Source: an uncultured Bacteroidales bacterium
GTDB taxonomy: Bacteria > Bacteroidota > Bacteroidia > Bacteroidales > UBA932
Assembly (NCBI GenBank): GCA_900316795.1
Contig: ONEF01000011.1
Coordinates: 1-64,000, forward strand
DNA length: 64,000 nt
Reading direction: 5' to 3'
The translations under genes were made by a program, and so were the position numbers. Under the pieces are notes generated by a model that was not told the DNA's origin, searched no databases, and worked only from the letters and a program-made list of their open reading frames with translations. Of this stretch, positions 6,656 through 15,225 are shown one piece after another; position 1 is the stretch's first letter; each line of letters begins with the position of its first letter.

Positions 6656-7063
6656 CTACCAATTGAAATTGATTGTCTTCTTCAAGTCCGGATGAAGGCT
6701 GTTGGCAACCGGGCAGGTCTTGGCTGCGGATTCTATTATGCGTTTCTGCTGAGGAGTGAAGTTGCTGCCTTCAGGGAAGTGGAAGTCTATCTTTATTTCC
6801 ACTACCCGGCGAGGATCTGTTCCCATAATCTTCTCAGTTTCAACTCTTGTGCCTTCCAGGCTAAAGCCGTAGCTCTGGGCGGAGATTCCCATGATGGTGA
6901 GCATGCAGCATCCAAGGGAAGAGGCAAGAAGGTCTGTCGGGGAGAAGCTTTCTCCCTTGCCGTGGTTGTCCAGAGGTGCATCGGTGAGGATTTTTGTTCC
7001 GCTCTGAAGGTGTGTTACCTCGTTTCTGAGGTTGCCCTTGTATATGGTTAGCATCTTTGTCAT
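6656..7063 (-). CDS. OsmC/Ohr family peroxiredoxin-like protein
   Basis: This 135-residue OsmC-family protein should reduce organic hydroperoxides or similar oxidants in the cytoplasm. The two redox Cys are present: one in 'SSLGCCMLT' (about residue 54, with an adjacent second Cys) and one in 'KTCPVANSL' (about 118), together with the 'SPTDLLASSLG' helix start. The start is the ATG at 7063; the longer reading uses a TTG. It follows miaB by 17 bases on the same strand and is probably cotranscribed with it. It could be a general OsmC-like protein rather than Ohr proper. Confidence 0.88.
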   Translation of the reverse strand: MTKMLTIYKGNLRNEVTHLQSGTKILTDAPLDNHGKGESFSPTDLLASSLGCCMLTIMGISAQSYGFSLEGTRVETEKIMGTDPRRVVEIKIDFHFPEGSNFTPQQKRIIESAAKTCPVANSLHPDLKKTINFNW

Positions 7064-7080
7064 AAGCAAGTGTTTTTTTA

Positions 7081-8529
7081 TTATTCGTTGTCTTTTGGCT
7101 TTTTGTTGCGGGCTATGCTTTTTATGATTTTTTCTTTTATCTCGTGGAGGCCTTCTTCTATTGTGTCTTCGGCTTTTTCTATCAAGGTTTTCGGTTGCTC
7201 AACGATTTCTCCCATAAGTGTTGCGCTGGAGCAGGTGAGGATTTTCACATATACAAGGTCTCCTGGTTTTGTGTCTTTGGCGTCAAAAACGCAGAACTTG
7301 TTCTGGGGTGTGCGTCCTGTCATCTGTTTGTCTGAACGCTTGGACGGACCTTCTACCAGAACCTGGTAGGTCTGGCCGATACATTTCTGGTTGGAGAGCA
7401 GGCTGAGCTCGTTCTGCAGGGCTATGATCTGGTTGAGGCGTTCTGTTTTTGCGCCATCTGGTACATCGTCAGGGTACTTTCTGGAAGCCAGGGTATTGGG
7501 GCGTTCGGAGTACTGGAACATGAATGCACTGTCAAACCCCACTTCCTTCATCAGGCTGAGAGTCTGCTGGTGGTCTTCTTCTGTTTCCGAACAGAAGCCG
7601 GCTATGATGTCAGTGGTAACGGAGCAGTCCGGAAGGATTTCTCTGATGGCCTTTATCTTTTCAAGGTAATCTTCCCTTGTGTATTTGCGGTTCATCTTTT
7701 CCAGCATACGAGTGCTGCCGCTCTGCACGGGCAGGTGTATGTGAGGGCAGATGTTAGGATACATGGCCATTGTATAGAGCACTCCTTTCCGCATATCTTT
7801 TGGATGGGATGTCTGGAAGCGGATCCTCATGTCAGGGCAGGCCAGGGCTACAAGTTCGAGCAACTGTGAGAAGTTGACGCTGTCTGTTGTATTCTCCGGA
7901 TTGATCCATAGATAGGAATCCACGTTCTGTCCGAGAAGCGTCACCTCCTTGTAGCCTTCTTTTACCAGTTTTTCCGCCTCGGCGACAATGCTTTGAGGGT
8001 CTCTGCTGCGCTCTCTGCCTCTTGTGAACGGAACAATGCAGTATGAGCACATGTTGTTGCAGCCTCTCATGATGGAGATGAAAGCTGAAACTCCGTTGGA
8101 ATCTACCCTTACGGGGTCTATGTCAGAATAAGTTTCTGTGGAAGAGAGGTTGGTTTCTGTCATCTTTCCGCCTTTGTCTCTGATATAGGAGATTACTGCA
8201 GGGAGGCTTCTGTAGGAATCAGGGCCTATGGTAAAGTCCACGTTGCCGTTTTTCAGGAGTTCGTCTTTAAGCCTTTGGGCCATGCACCCCAGGACGCCTA
8301 CAATGACTCCTTCTCTCTTTTTTTTCTCCAGACGGAAAACCTCCAGTCTTCCGAGAACTCTTTTTTCGGCATTGTCTCTTACTGAACAGGTGTTGACCAG
8401 TATGACGTCTGCCTGTGAAATATTTTCAGTGACAGAGCATCCGGCTTTCTCCAGGATTGCGGCTGCAACCTGGGAGTCGTTGACATTCATCTGGCAACCG
8501 TATGTCTCTATGTAAATCTTGAGGTTCAT
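7081..8529 (-). CDS. miaB: tRNA-2-methylthio-N6-dimethylallyladenosine synthase
   Basis: A 482-residue radical-SAM methylthiotransferase that adds the 2-methylthio group to i6A37 in tRNAs reading UNN codons. The N-terminal UPF0004 domain supplies three cluster Cys (C12, C48, C82). The radical-SAM motif CxxxCxxC is at C157/C161/C164 (RGCNNMCSYC). A TRAM domain covers about residues 385-450, followed by a charged tail of about 45 residues rich in Lys and Glu. Its TATCTTTG -7 box on the minus strand (8549-8556) overlaps the promoter region of the divergent lipoprotein gene. Confidence 0.95.
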   Translation of the reverse strand: MNLKIYIETYGCQMNVNDSQVAAAILEKAGCSVTENISQADVILVNTCSVRDNAEKRVLGRLEVFRLEKKKREGVIVGVLGCMAQRLKDELLKNGNVDFTIGPDSYRSLPAVISYIRDKGGKMTETNLSSTETYSDIDPVRVDSNGVSAFISIMRGCNNMCSYCIVPFTRGRERSRDPQSIVAEAEKLVKEGYKEVTLLGQNVDSYLWINPENTTDSVNFSQLLELVALACPDMRIRFQTSHPKDMRKGVLYTMAMYPNICPHIHLPVQSGSTRMLEKMNRKYTREDYLEKIKAIREILPDCSVTTDIIAGFCSETEEDHQQTLSLMKEVGFDSAFMFQYSERPNTLASRKYPDDVPDGAKTERLNQIIALQNELSLLSNQKCIGQTYQVLVEGPSKRSDKQMTGRTPQNKFCVFDAKDTKPGDLVYVKILTCSSATLMGEIVEQPKTLIEKAEDTIEEGLHEIKEKIIKSIARNKKPKDNE

Positions 8530-8548
8530 TTTTCGCTAATAGGTATTG

Positions 8549-8572
8549 CAAAGATAAGTTTTTTTAACTTTG
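8549..8572. promoter_or_regulatory. Divergent -7 boxes, miaB / lipoprotein
   Basis: The minus strand carries TATCTTTG at 8549-8556 (for miaB) and the plus strand TAACTTTG at 8565-8572 (for the gene at 8606). The two core promoters share the same ~25 bases, so polymerase occupancy is probably mutually exclusive. Confidence 0.55.
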
Positions 8573-8605
8573 CATTCAGGAGAATGTTTAACCATTGGAT
8601 GCAGT

Positions 8606-9112
8606 ATGAAGATTTCAGTTAGATTCCACAAGGCTTTGTCGCTTTTTGCGGCGTTGTCTTTTTTTGCTGCCTGTATGGTTTCCTGTTCTAAAACATACAA
8701 GGATATAGAGCTCAAGGACATCTCCATAGAAAAGGTGAACGTGTCTTCTTTGAAAAGCGTGGATGCTGTATTGAACATGGTAGTGGACAATCCGGCTGTC
8801 CAGAAGTTCAAAGTCCAGAACATCAGGGGTACTGTTTACCAGAAAGGGGAAAAGGTAGCTACCTTCTCTTCTTCTGATGTGGTTAACCTGGAGCCCAAGA
8901 AGGTTTCGGAAAGCAAGATAAAGGTCAGGGTCACCCTTGAAAGCACTATTGGCTTCCTGGAAAGCCTGACCGAGGACAAGGGGCTGAAACTTAAAAACTA
9001 CACTTTGGACATTTCAGCGGATGTTACAAGCGGAATACTTACCTTTCCGTATTCCAAGAAGGGAATGGAGGTAGGCTCAATGCTGAAGTCTGACAAGTTC
9101 AAGGATTTTTGA
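8606..9112 (+). CDS. LEA14/WHy-like lipoprotein
   Basis: A 168-residue predicted lipoprotein: signal peptide to about residue 26 with lipobox MVSC (Cys27), then a domain of about 130 residues resembling LEA14 (WHy) beta-sandwiches ('VLNMVVDNPAVQKFKVQN', then a repeated strand pattern). Such proteins may bind lipids or stabilise envelope proteins. The function is not known. The ATG at 8606 is used because the earlier in-frame start (8570) lies inside the -7 box. It forms a two-gene operon with the SPOR protein, 8 bases downstream. Confidence 0.75.
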   Translation: MKISVRFHKALSLFAALSFFAACMVSCSKTYKDIELKDISIEKVNVSSLKSVDAVLNMVVDNPAVQKFKVQNIRGTVYQKGEKVATFSSSDVVNLEPKKVSESKIKVRVTLESTIGFLESLTEDKGLKLKNYTLDISADVTSGILTFPYSKKGMEVGSMLKSDKFKDF

Positions 9113-9120
9113 CAAAGGCT

Positions 9121-9609
9121 ATGAAAAATTTGATCGCGATAATTATTCTTGTTGTGGCTCTCCCTTTTGCAGCCAAAGCTCAAGATACAACCAAGGTGGA
9201 GCTGCCATACGCCAGTGCGGTGGATTCGTCTCTGGTAAACAAGTCTGTTTTCTCTCTTCTTGCCACAGGGGAAGGTGGCAGCACCGTAATCGACCAGTCT
9301 GACCAGGTAAAAAGTTCCTTTGAAAGATACATTGCATCCCGGAGAGGCAGTAAGCATAACGGTTACAAGATCCTCGTGTATTCCTCCAACTCCAAGGAGG
9401 CAAGAGGGGCGTCTTCTTCCATAGCCTCATCGCTGAAGAGCAAGTATCCTCACCTTAATGTTTACCGCTCCTTCAAGACGCCGTTCTTTATGGTGCATAT
9501 AGGAGATTTCCGCACCAAGGTGGACGCCATGAAGATAGTGGGGGAAATCTCTTCCACTTACCGGCAGGCCAAGGTCATAAAATCTCCTATCGGCTGGTAC
9601 GCTTTTTAA
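9121..9609 (+). CDS. Secreted SPOR-domain protein
   Basis: The 162-residue protein has a signal peptide ending near AKAQ (residue 21). A C-terminal SPOR-like repeat domain (about 85-160) shows the order 'YKILVYSSNSKEAR - SSLKSKYPHLNVYRS - FFMVHIGDFRT'. SPOR domains bind denuded peptidoglycan at division sites, so it probably acts in the periplasm during cell-wall remodelling. Its last 23 bases overlap the end of the convergent glsB gene (9587-9609). Confidence 0.75.
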   Translation: MKNLIAIIILVVALPFAAKAQDTTKVELPYASAVDSSLVNKSVFSLLATGEGGSTVIDQSDQVKSSFERYIASRRGSKHNGYKILVYSSNSKEARGASSSIASSLKSKYPHLNVYRSFKTPFFMVHIGDFRTKVDAMKIVGEISSTYRQAKVIKSPIGWYAF

Positions 9610-10558
9610 ATCTTTTCCACCACTTGTTCTTCTGGTCCAGGGCCCATCTCTTGATAGGCTTTACGTGGCGGTCTATCTTCTCGGGATAGATGTCTGATAT
9701 CTTTATAAGGATGCCTGTTTCCTCCACTCCCCCGAAGAAGTTGTTGACAGCAGTGTCAAATACCTTCATTGAAGGAGAAAGGTTCATGTAGGAGTTGATA
9801 AGAGGTGGGATGTTCTCTCCGTTGGCCTTGAGTTCTTTCTGCAGAACCTTAAGCGCTTCCTTGTATTCCAGCCCCTCGAACAGGGACATGATGTAGGGAT
9901 CGTTGCTGTTGAAATCCAGAGGTGTGTTTGCGGTGACAAGGTGGTCCGGATCAGGGAAATAACGGTGCAGGAAGTTCAGCAGGATGTTCCTGGCCCTGCT
10001 GTTGTAGCCGGTGTACATGGTCACTTTCCCGAAGAAGTATTTTATGTTCTCATATTTGGCAACCAGGGCCCCGAGCCCGTCCCAGAGATTGTCAAGGGCA
10101 AAGATGCTTTTGCGTCTGAGGTTGGCGCTCTGGTAGTTGGGCTGGATGAAAGACCTTCCCAGTTCAATGGTCCAGGGCAGGTACTCTTTCTGGAACTTTT
10201 CTGAAAATGTAAGGATTTCCGTGGTAGCCATTTTCTGCGGAGGGAGGGCGCTACAGACTATATACCGGTATCCGCCGATGATTTCCTGGTCTTCCTTGTC
10301 CCAGACAATCAGTTGCTTGTAGGCGTCATAAGGGTCTGTGTCAAATTCATCTATATCGCAAGACTTTCCGGAGCCGCCGCCTGCAAGCCTGAAGGAAATC
10401 TCCCGGAGTCTTCCTATCTCTCTCATCGTGAAAGGAGAATCCTCGGCCGTCACTTCAAAGATGAGGTTGTTTCCTTTGCGTGTCTGACCTATGAATTTGT
10501 CGGGAGTAAGTTCCCGTTTTATGAGGTCTCTATCTATTGCTTGAATTACGGTTTCCAT
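9587..10558 (-). CDS. glsB: Glycine-lipid N-acyltransferase (GNAT/OlsB-like)
   Basis: A 323-residue GNAT-type protein of the hemolysin/OlsB-like group. In Bacteroides the paired enzymes GlsB and GlsA make glycine and glycyl-serine lipids: GlsB N-acylates glycine with a 3-hydroxy fatty acid and GlsA O-acylates the product. The support is the acyl-homoserine-lactone-synthase-like core ('IIGGYRYIVC' near residue 95, 'TIELGRSFIQP' near 135, 'YFFGKVTMYTGYN' near 190) and its position directly after the PlsC-type gene, overlapping it by 29 bases. These lipids matter for envelope stress tolerance. The symbol rests on family and gene pairing. Confidence 0.75.
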   Translation of the reverse strand: METVIQAIDRDLIKRELTPDKFIGQTRKGNNLIFEVTAEDSPFTMREIGRLREISFRLAGGGSGKSCDIDEFDTDPYDAYKQLIVWDKEDQEIIGGYRYIVCSALPPQKMATTEILTFSEKFQKEYLPWTIELGRSFIQPNYQSANLRRKSIFALDNLWDGLGALVAKYENIKYFFGKVTMYTGYNSRARNILLNFLHRYFPDPDHLVTANTPLDFNSNDPYIMSLFEGLEYKEALKVLQKELKANGENIPPLINSYMNLSPSMKVFDTAVNNFFGGVEETGILIKISDIYPEKIDRHVKPIKRWALDQKNKWWKRFKKRTSR

Positions 10559-11363
10559 AGCTGTAAACTAAATTTCTTATCCTGTCACACCAGGTTTGCA
10601 TGTTGTCTGATGAAGAGGCTATCTCTTCCGGAGATATAGGGTCGCCGATGGTAAGGACAAATGTCTTGTTTCTCTGGCGGAACATTTCTCTCGGGAGCAA
10701 TATCATCTCGATGAAAGATTTGATGCCCAGAGCCATCCTTATCTTTGACGACCAGTAGAAAAGCCCGGAGTTGCGGCCCTGGAAATGCATCGGCACTATG
10801 TATCTTCCGCTGCCGGTGGCCTGCCTTACGAAGCTTCTTTTCCACGGAAGGTCCTGGATCTTGCCTTTGATGAGCCTGGAGCAGGCTCCTGCCGGGAAGT
10901 TCATCACGTGATAATCCGAGTTATAGAGTTCAATTACTCCATGTACCTGCCTTCCTTTGGCTGTCCCGAGGTTGTTGACCGGAACGAATAGGTCTTCCAT
11001 AGGCTTGACATTCATCAGGATATCGTTGACAAGAAACTTGGATGGACCAAACTTCTTGTTGAGTTCAGAGGTTATGACAAGTCCGTCCAGGCCCCCCAGC
11101 GGGTGGTTGGAGACAAAGACATATTTCTTTCCTTCTTCAAATTTTTCGGGGTGGAGTATATCCACTCTGGCTGTGTCATTGAGGTATTTCAGAACGGCAT
11201 CTGCAAAATCCACCCCTTTGAGGTGACCCGATTCGGCGAGCACTTGGTTTATCTCCTTCAGGTGGATGATTCTCCCCAGAATCCATATCGCAAATCCGGG
11301 CAGCCATTTGTACAGCTTCGGATTTTTGTTTTTGATTACTTCTTTGAGATTGATGGGCTCCAT
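10530..11363 (-). CDS. glsA: Glycine-lipid O-acyltransferase (PlsC-like)
   Basis: A 277-residue membrane-associated acyltransferase of the PlsC-like group. The catalytic motif 'NHPLGGLDG' (near residue 90) is the HX5D variant typical of hemolysin-linked acyltransferases. A second motif region, 'NFPAGACSR', lies near 158. It is the first gene of the glsA-glsB pair. The -7 box (TAAATTTG on the minus strand, 11401-11408) abuts the promoter of the divergent rpoN. Function assigned from family and pairing with GlsB. Confidence 0.78.
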   Translation of the reverse strand: MEPINLKEVIKNKNPKLYKWLPGFAIWILGRIIHLKEINQVLAESGHLKGVDFADAVLKYLNDTARVDILHPEKFEEGKKYVFVSNHPLGGLDGLVITSELNKKFGPSKFLVNDILMNVKPMEDLFVPVNNLGTAKGRQVHGVIELYNSDYHVMNFPAGACSRLIKGKIQDLPWKRSFVRQATGSGRYIVPMHFQGRNSGLFYWSSKIRMALGIKSFIEMILLPREMFRQRNKTFVLTIGDPISPEEIASSSDNMQTWCDRIRNLVYSYGNRNSSNR

Positions 11364-11400
11364 TTTTAATCTTTTATCCTAGCAAATTCCTATCGAGGAG

Positions 11401-11433
11401 CAAATTTAACTATCTTTGTTCTATTATGGCAAA
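11401..11433 (-). promoter_or_regulatory. glsA promoter, crossing the rpoN start
   Basis: On the minus strand: TTTG (11430-11433), a 21-base spacer, TAAATTTG (11401-11408). The -33 element lies inside the first codons of rpoN, so glsA and rpoN transcription must compete. Confidence 0.5.
11411..11418 (+). promoter_or_regulatory. rpoN -7 box, nearly leaderless
   Basis: TATCTTTG ends only 7 bases before the rpoN ATG at 11426. The transcript start would fall 1-4 bases before, or at, the start codon, giving an mRNA with almost no leader. No convincing -33 box is visible. Confidence 0.55.
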
Positions 11434-12862
11434 AGAAAATACCAAATCGGGTTTGGGTATCGGTCAGACTGTCATACAGACTCAGACGCTTACTCCTATC
11501 CAGATCCAGACCATAAAACTCCTGGAGCTTCCCTATCTGGAACTGGAGCAGAAGATTCAGAAAGAGATAGAGGAGAATCCTGTCTTGGAGGATCCTGTTG
11601 AGGAGGAGAACGAGGAGACTGGTCAGGAGAGGAAAAAGCTCTCTTTGTCAGAAGTGAAGGACGACAACATTCCTTCCTACAAGTTGTATGTGAACAACCG
11701 TGGCCGGGACGAAAAGCCCCAATACAATACTTTCTCCGTAAAGGAAAGCCTTTATCAGTCTTTGCTCAGTCAACTGGGGCTGAGGAGGATAGACCAAAGA
11801 CGCCGCACCTTGGCTTCTTTCATTGTCGGAAGTATGGACTCCTCTGGCTATCTGACAAGGCCTTTGGAATCTTTGGTCAACGATGTCTATCTGCGCCTGG
11901 GGATTGAGACGGATGAGAAGGAGCTTGAAGATATCCTTGTCAACGATATCCAGCAGCTTGATCCTGTAGGGGTGGGGGCCAGGAATACCAGAGAGTGCCT
12001 TCTGATTCAGCTCAAGGCCAAGGAGAACCGGACTCCTGCCGTGGAACACGCCCAGCAGATCCTTCAAGGTTATTATGAGGAATTTACCAGAAAGCATTTT
12101 GAGAAGATAATGTCCAAGCTCTCCATCACGGAAGATGAGGTCAAAGACGCCTATGATGTTATCCGCAAGCTGAACCTTCATCCTGGAGGGCAGGTAGATG
12201 ACTCCTACACAGACCAGACGATGCAGATCGTGCCTGACTTTCTGCTTGAGAATGAGGACGGGAACCTGGTTGTCACCCTTCCTAAGTTCAACATACCTAA
12301 GATCAAGGTAAGCAAGGATTACGAAAAATACATGGAGAAGAAGCCGGGCAGTACCAAGGCCGAGAAAGAGGCTTCAAGTTTTGTAAAGACCAAGTATGAC
12401 AGCGCCAAGTGGTTTCTCGAGGCCATCAACCGCCGCCAGGATACCATGCAACGTACCATGGATGCCATAGTCAACTTCCAGAAAGAGTATTTTCTGGACG
12501 GGGACGATACCAAGCTCAAGCCTATGGTACTGAGGAATATTGCGGAAATCACCGGACTGGACATCTCTACGGTATCCAGGGTTGTCAGCAGCAAATATGT
12601 CCAGACCCCGTTCGGGATCTATCCTCTCAAGCACTTTTTCTCTGAAGGTATGGTAAACGGCTCCGGAGAAGAGGTTTCCACCAGGGAAATCAAGAAAATA
12701 CTCAAGGACAGCGTGGACAACGAGGACAAGTCCCAGCCACTTACAGATGAGGAGCTTGTGGATCTTCTTACCAAGAAAGGCTACCAGATATCGCGGAGGA
12801 CCATAGCCAAGTACCGCAGCCAGCTGGATATTCCTATAGCCAGAATGAGAAGGGAGATATGA
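11426..12862 (+). CDS. rpoN: RNA polymerase sigma-54 factor
   Basis: A 478-residue alternative sigma factor that recognises -24/-12 promoters and needs an AAA+ activator. All regions are present: the Gln/Leu-rich N-terminal activator region (residues 10-50, 'LTPIQIQTIKLLELP'), an acidic region II, the core-binding domain, and a C-terminal DNA-binding domain ending in the RpoN box ('SRRTIAKYRSQLDIP', near residue 455). It overlaps the next gene by 4 bases (ATGA). A consensus -24/-12 site lies in the same window at 34904-34919. No sigma-54 activator gene is seen in this window. Confidence 0.96.
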   Translation: MAKENTKSGLGIGQTVIQTQTLTPIQIQTIKLLELPYLELEQKIQKEIEENPVLEDPVEEENEETGQERKKLSLSEVKDDNIPSYKLYVNNRGRDEKPQYNTFSVKESLYQSLLSQLGLRRIDQRRRTLASFIVGSMDSSGYLTRPLESLVNDVYLRLGIETDEKELEDILVNDIQQLDPVGVGARNTRECLLIQLKAKENRTPAVEHAQQILQGYYEEFTRKHFEKIMSKLSITEDEVKDAYDVIRKLNLHPGGQVDDSYTDQTMQIVPDFLLENEDGNLVVTLPKFNIPKIKVSKDYEKYMEKKPGSTKAEKEASSFVKTKYDSAKWFLEAINRRQDTMQRTMDAIVNFQKEYFLDGDDTKLKPMVLRNIAEITGLDISTVSRVVSSKYVQTPFGIYPLKHFFSEGMVNGSGEEVSTREIKKILKDSVDNEDKSQPLTDEELVDLLTKKGYQISRRTIAKYRSQLDIPIARMRREI

Positions 12863-14502
12863 AAACAAAGAAATATACACTTGCCGTCTGCTTTATGTGG
12901 GCGGCGTTTTTTGGATCTTGCACAATGAAAACCCAAGTGGATTTTATAGGTTACAACGGTCTGGTCTATACCGTTGACTCTTCTTTCAGCATGGCTGAGG
13001 CCTTTGCCGTAAAAGACGGAGAGTTTGTATTTGTAGGCTCAACTGAAGATGTTCTGGACAAGTACTCTTCCTCCGCGATGAAGGATTTTGGGGGCAGGGC
13101 TGTTTATCCTGGCCTGATTGACGCTCATTGCCATTTGTTCGAGCTTGGCCAGAACCTGCTTTCTGCAGATCTGAAAGGCTGCCGCAGCATTGAGGAAGTG
13201 GTTGAAAGGGTAAAGGAATTCCATGCCTTGCATCCGAAGCTTAAAGTCCTTTCCGGGGCAGGCTGGGACCAGAACCTTTGGCCGGACAAGAAATTTCCGG
13301 ACAACAAGCTTCTCAACAAGACTTTCCCTGACATACCGGTTTACCTTGTAAGGATTGACGGGCATGCCGTGCTTTCAAACCAAGCCGCCATTGACGCCCT
13401 GGGACTGACGGTAGGGGACCCTGCCCTTGACAAAGAAGAATGTAAGACTGAAGGCGGACGTTTTACCGGAATTTTCATGGAGGGAATGTGCGTCAGGTTC
13501 AAGACGGTTCTGTCTCCTGTGACAGAAGATAATCTTGAGGAGATGCTTTTGGCAGCACAGGACACCTGCTTCAAGTATGGCCTGACTTCAGTTTGCGATG
13601 CGGAAGATGAATACCCGACCCTGATGGCTATTCTCCGTCTGGATTCTGCCGGACTTCTCAAGCTCAAGGTTGATGCGTGGCCTCTTCCTACAGAAGAAAA
13701 CTTTGCAAAGGTAACAGCTCCTCTGACACAGGGAAGAGTAAAGATAGATACCTACAAGCTTTATCGCGACGGAGCTCTCGGCTCCAGAGGATCTCTCCTG
13801 AAGGAAGACTATTCTGATATGCCCGGACAGAAGGGGATGGAGTTCTATCCGATAGAGACGTTTGAAAAGTACTGCCGCTGGTGTTATGACCACGGATTCA
13901 GGGTTGCAACGCACTGCATCGGTGACCAGGCCAATGCTTCCGCCCTGGATGTATATGGGAAGATCCTTGGTGGCAAGAACGATCTGGGGTGGAGGATTGA
14001 ACACGCGCAGATTGTTTCCGATGAAGATATTGACAAATTCTCAAAATACTCAGTCATCCCGTCTTTCCAGCCTACGCACTGCACTTCTGACATGTTCTGG
14101 GCCAAGGAGAGACTCGGGTCAAGGATAAAGGACGGCTATCGCTACAAGGAGCTTCTGGACCAGCTCGGCTGGGCTCCTTCCGGGACAGACTTCCCGATTG
14201 AAAGCGTGAATCCCGTCTATACCTTCTTTGCTGCGGTCTTCCGCAAAAATCTGGAGTTCAAGCCTGAAGGAGGATTCCAGATGGAAAACGCCTTGTCAAG
14301 GGAAGAGGCTTTGAAGACCATGACCATCTGGGCGGCAAAATCTACCAAGGAGGAATCGCGGAAAGGTAGCATAGAAGCAGGAAAGGCTGCGGATTTCGTT
14401 TTCACCGACATAGATTTCTTCAAGGCGGACGAAAAAGAAGTACCCAAGACTAAAGTCCTGGGTACCTGGATCAATGGAGAGCAGGTCTATTCCTTTGAAT
14501 AG
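12859..14502 (+). CDS. YtcJ-like amidohydrolase lipoprotein
   Basis: A 547-residue metal-dependent hydrolase of amidohydrolase family 3. It has an N-terminal signal with lipobox FGSC (near residue 21). The metal site is recognisable: 'DAHCHLF' near 90, 'DGALGSRGS' near 305, 'ATHCIGDQAN' near 355, 'RIEHAQIV' near 385, 'GTDFPIES' near 445. Family members hydrolyse C-N bonds of varied substrates; the substrate here is unknown. The start codon overlaps the rpoN stop, so the two are cotranslated, an odd pairing of a sigma factor with an envelope enzyme. No terminator is visible before the convergent upp gene. Confidence 0.88.
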   Translation: MKTKKYTLAVCFMWAAFFGSCTMKTQVDFIGYNGLVYTVDSSFSMAEAFAVKDGEFVFVGSTEDVLDKYSSSAMKDFGGRAVYPGLIDAHCHLFELGQNLLSADLKGCRSIEEVVERVKEFHALHPKLKVLSGAGWDQNLWPDKKFPDNKLLNKTFPDIPVYLVRIDGHAVLSNQAAIDALGLTVGDPALDKEECKTEGGRFTGIFMEGMCVRFKTVLSPVTEDNLEEMLLAAQDTCFKYGLTSVCDAEDEYPTLMAILRLDSAGLLKLKVDAWPLPTEENFAKVTAPLTQGRVKIDTYKLYRDGALGSRGSLLKEDYSDMPGQKGMEFYPIETFEKYCRWCYDHGFRVATHCIGDQANASALDVYGKILGGKNDLGWRIEHAQIVSDEDIDKFSKYSVIPSFQPTHCTSDMFWAKERLGSRIKDGYRYKELLDQLGWAPSGTDFPIESVNPVYTFFAAVFRKNLEFKPEGGFQMENALSREEALKTMTIWAAKSTKEESRKGSIEAGKAADFVFTDIDFFKADEKEVPKTKVLGTWINGEQVYSFE

Positions 14503-14516
14503 CCTGTCTCTAACCT

Positions 14517-15170
14517 TTACATCTTCTCTCCGTAGGCAAGATCTCCGGCATCTCCCAGACCTGGGATGATGTAGGCTTTGTTTGTAAGCTCTTCATCTAC
14601 CGCTCCTACCCAAAGGGTAACTCTCTTGTGAGGCAGTTGCTTTGAGAGGTAGGCCAGTGCCGCCTCGCTGCAGATGGAGGCTACTATATGGGTATGGATA
14701 GGTTCACCTTCATCTATGAGTTTGTTGTAAGCCAGCATCAGAGAACTTCCGGTGGCAATCATGCAGTCTGTGAGAATAAGCACTTTGCCCTCCATAGGCG
14801 GTTTGCTGATGTATTCCATCTGGATCAGGAACTTGTTGTCGTTGCCATATTTGCGGTAAGCTGCTATGAAGGAGTTCTCCGCCTTGTCAAACACTTCCAG
14901 GACTCCGTTGTGGAGAGTAAGCCCGGCTCTCATTATGGAAGATATCACCACCTTGTCTGATAGCATCTTGCACTGGGCGATGCCTAACGGGGTGGCAATC
15001 TCCGTATCCTTGTAGGTCAAAGTCTTGCTTATTTCCATAGCCGCGTACATTCCGATCCTTTCCATGTTGCGGCGGAAACGCATGCTGTCTTTCTGGATTT
15101 TCTTGTCTCTGAGTTCTGCCAGGTACTGGCAGACGATGGAGTTCTTTTCGCAAAGGTTTACGATTTTCAT
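14517..15170 (-). CDS. upp: Uracil phosphoribosyltransferase
   Basis: A 217-residue pyrimidine-salvage enzyme that makes UMP from uracil and PRPP. The PRPP-binding loop is 'LTDCMIATGSSL' (near residue 130), a variant of the usual DPMLATG form, typical of the Bacteroidota branch. Other family marks are 'SSIMRAGLTLHNGV' near 78 and a C-terminal 'YIIPGLGDAGDLAYG' uracil-binding segment. It stands alone, with a TATCTTTG -7 box on the minus strand at 15211-15218, and ends 14 bases from the convergent amidohydrolase gene. Confidence 0.93.
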   Translation of the reverse strand: MKIVNLCEKNSIVCQYLAELRDKKIQKDSMRFRRNMERIGMYAAMEISKTLTYKDTEIATPLGIAQCKMLSDKVVISSIMRAGLTLHNGVLEVFDKAENSFIAAYRKYGNDNKFLIQMEYISKPPMEGKVLILTDCMIATGSSLMLAYNKLIDEGEPIHTHIVASICSEAALAYLSKQLPHKRVTLWVGAVDEELTNKAYIIPGLGDAGDLAYGEKM

Positions 15171-15225
15171 AATATGTTTGCTTTAAAATCCGGCAATGTG
15201 GATGCCCTCACAAAGATAGAAAAAA

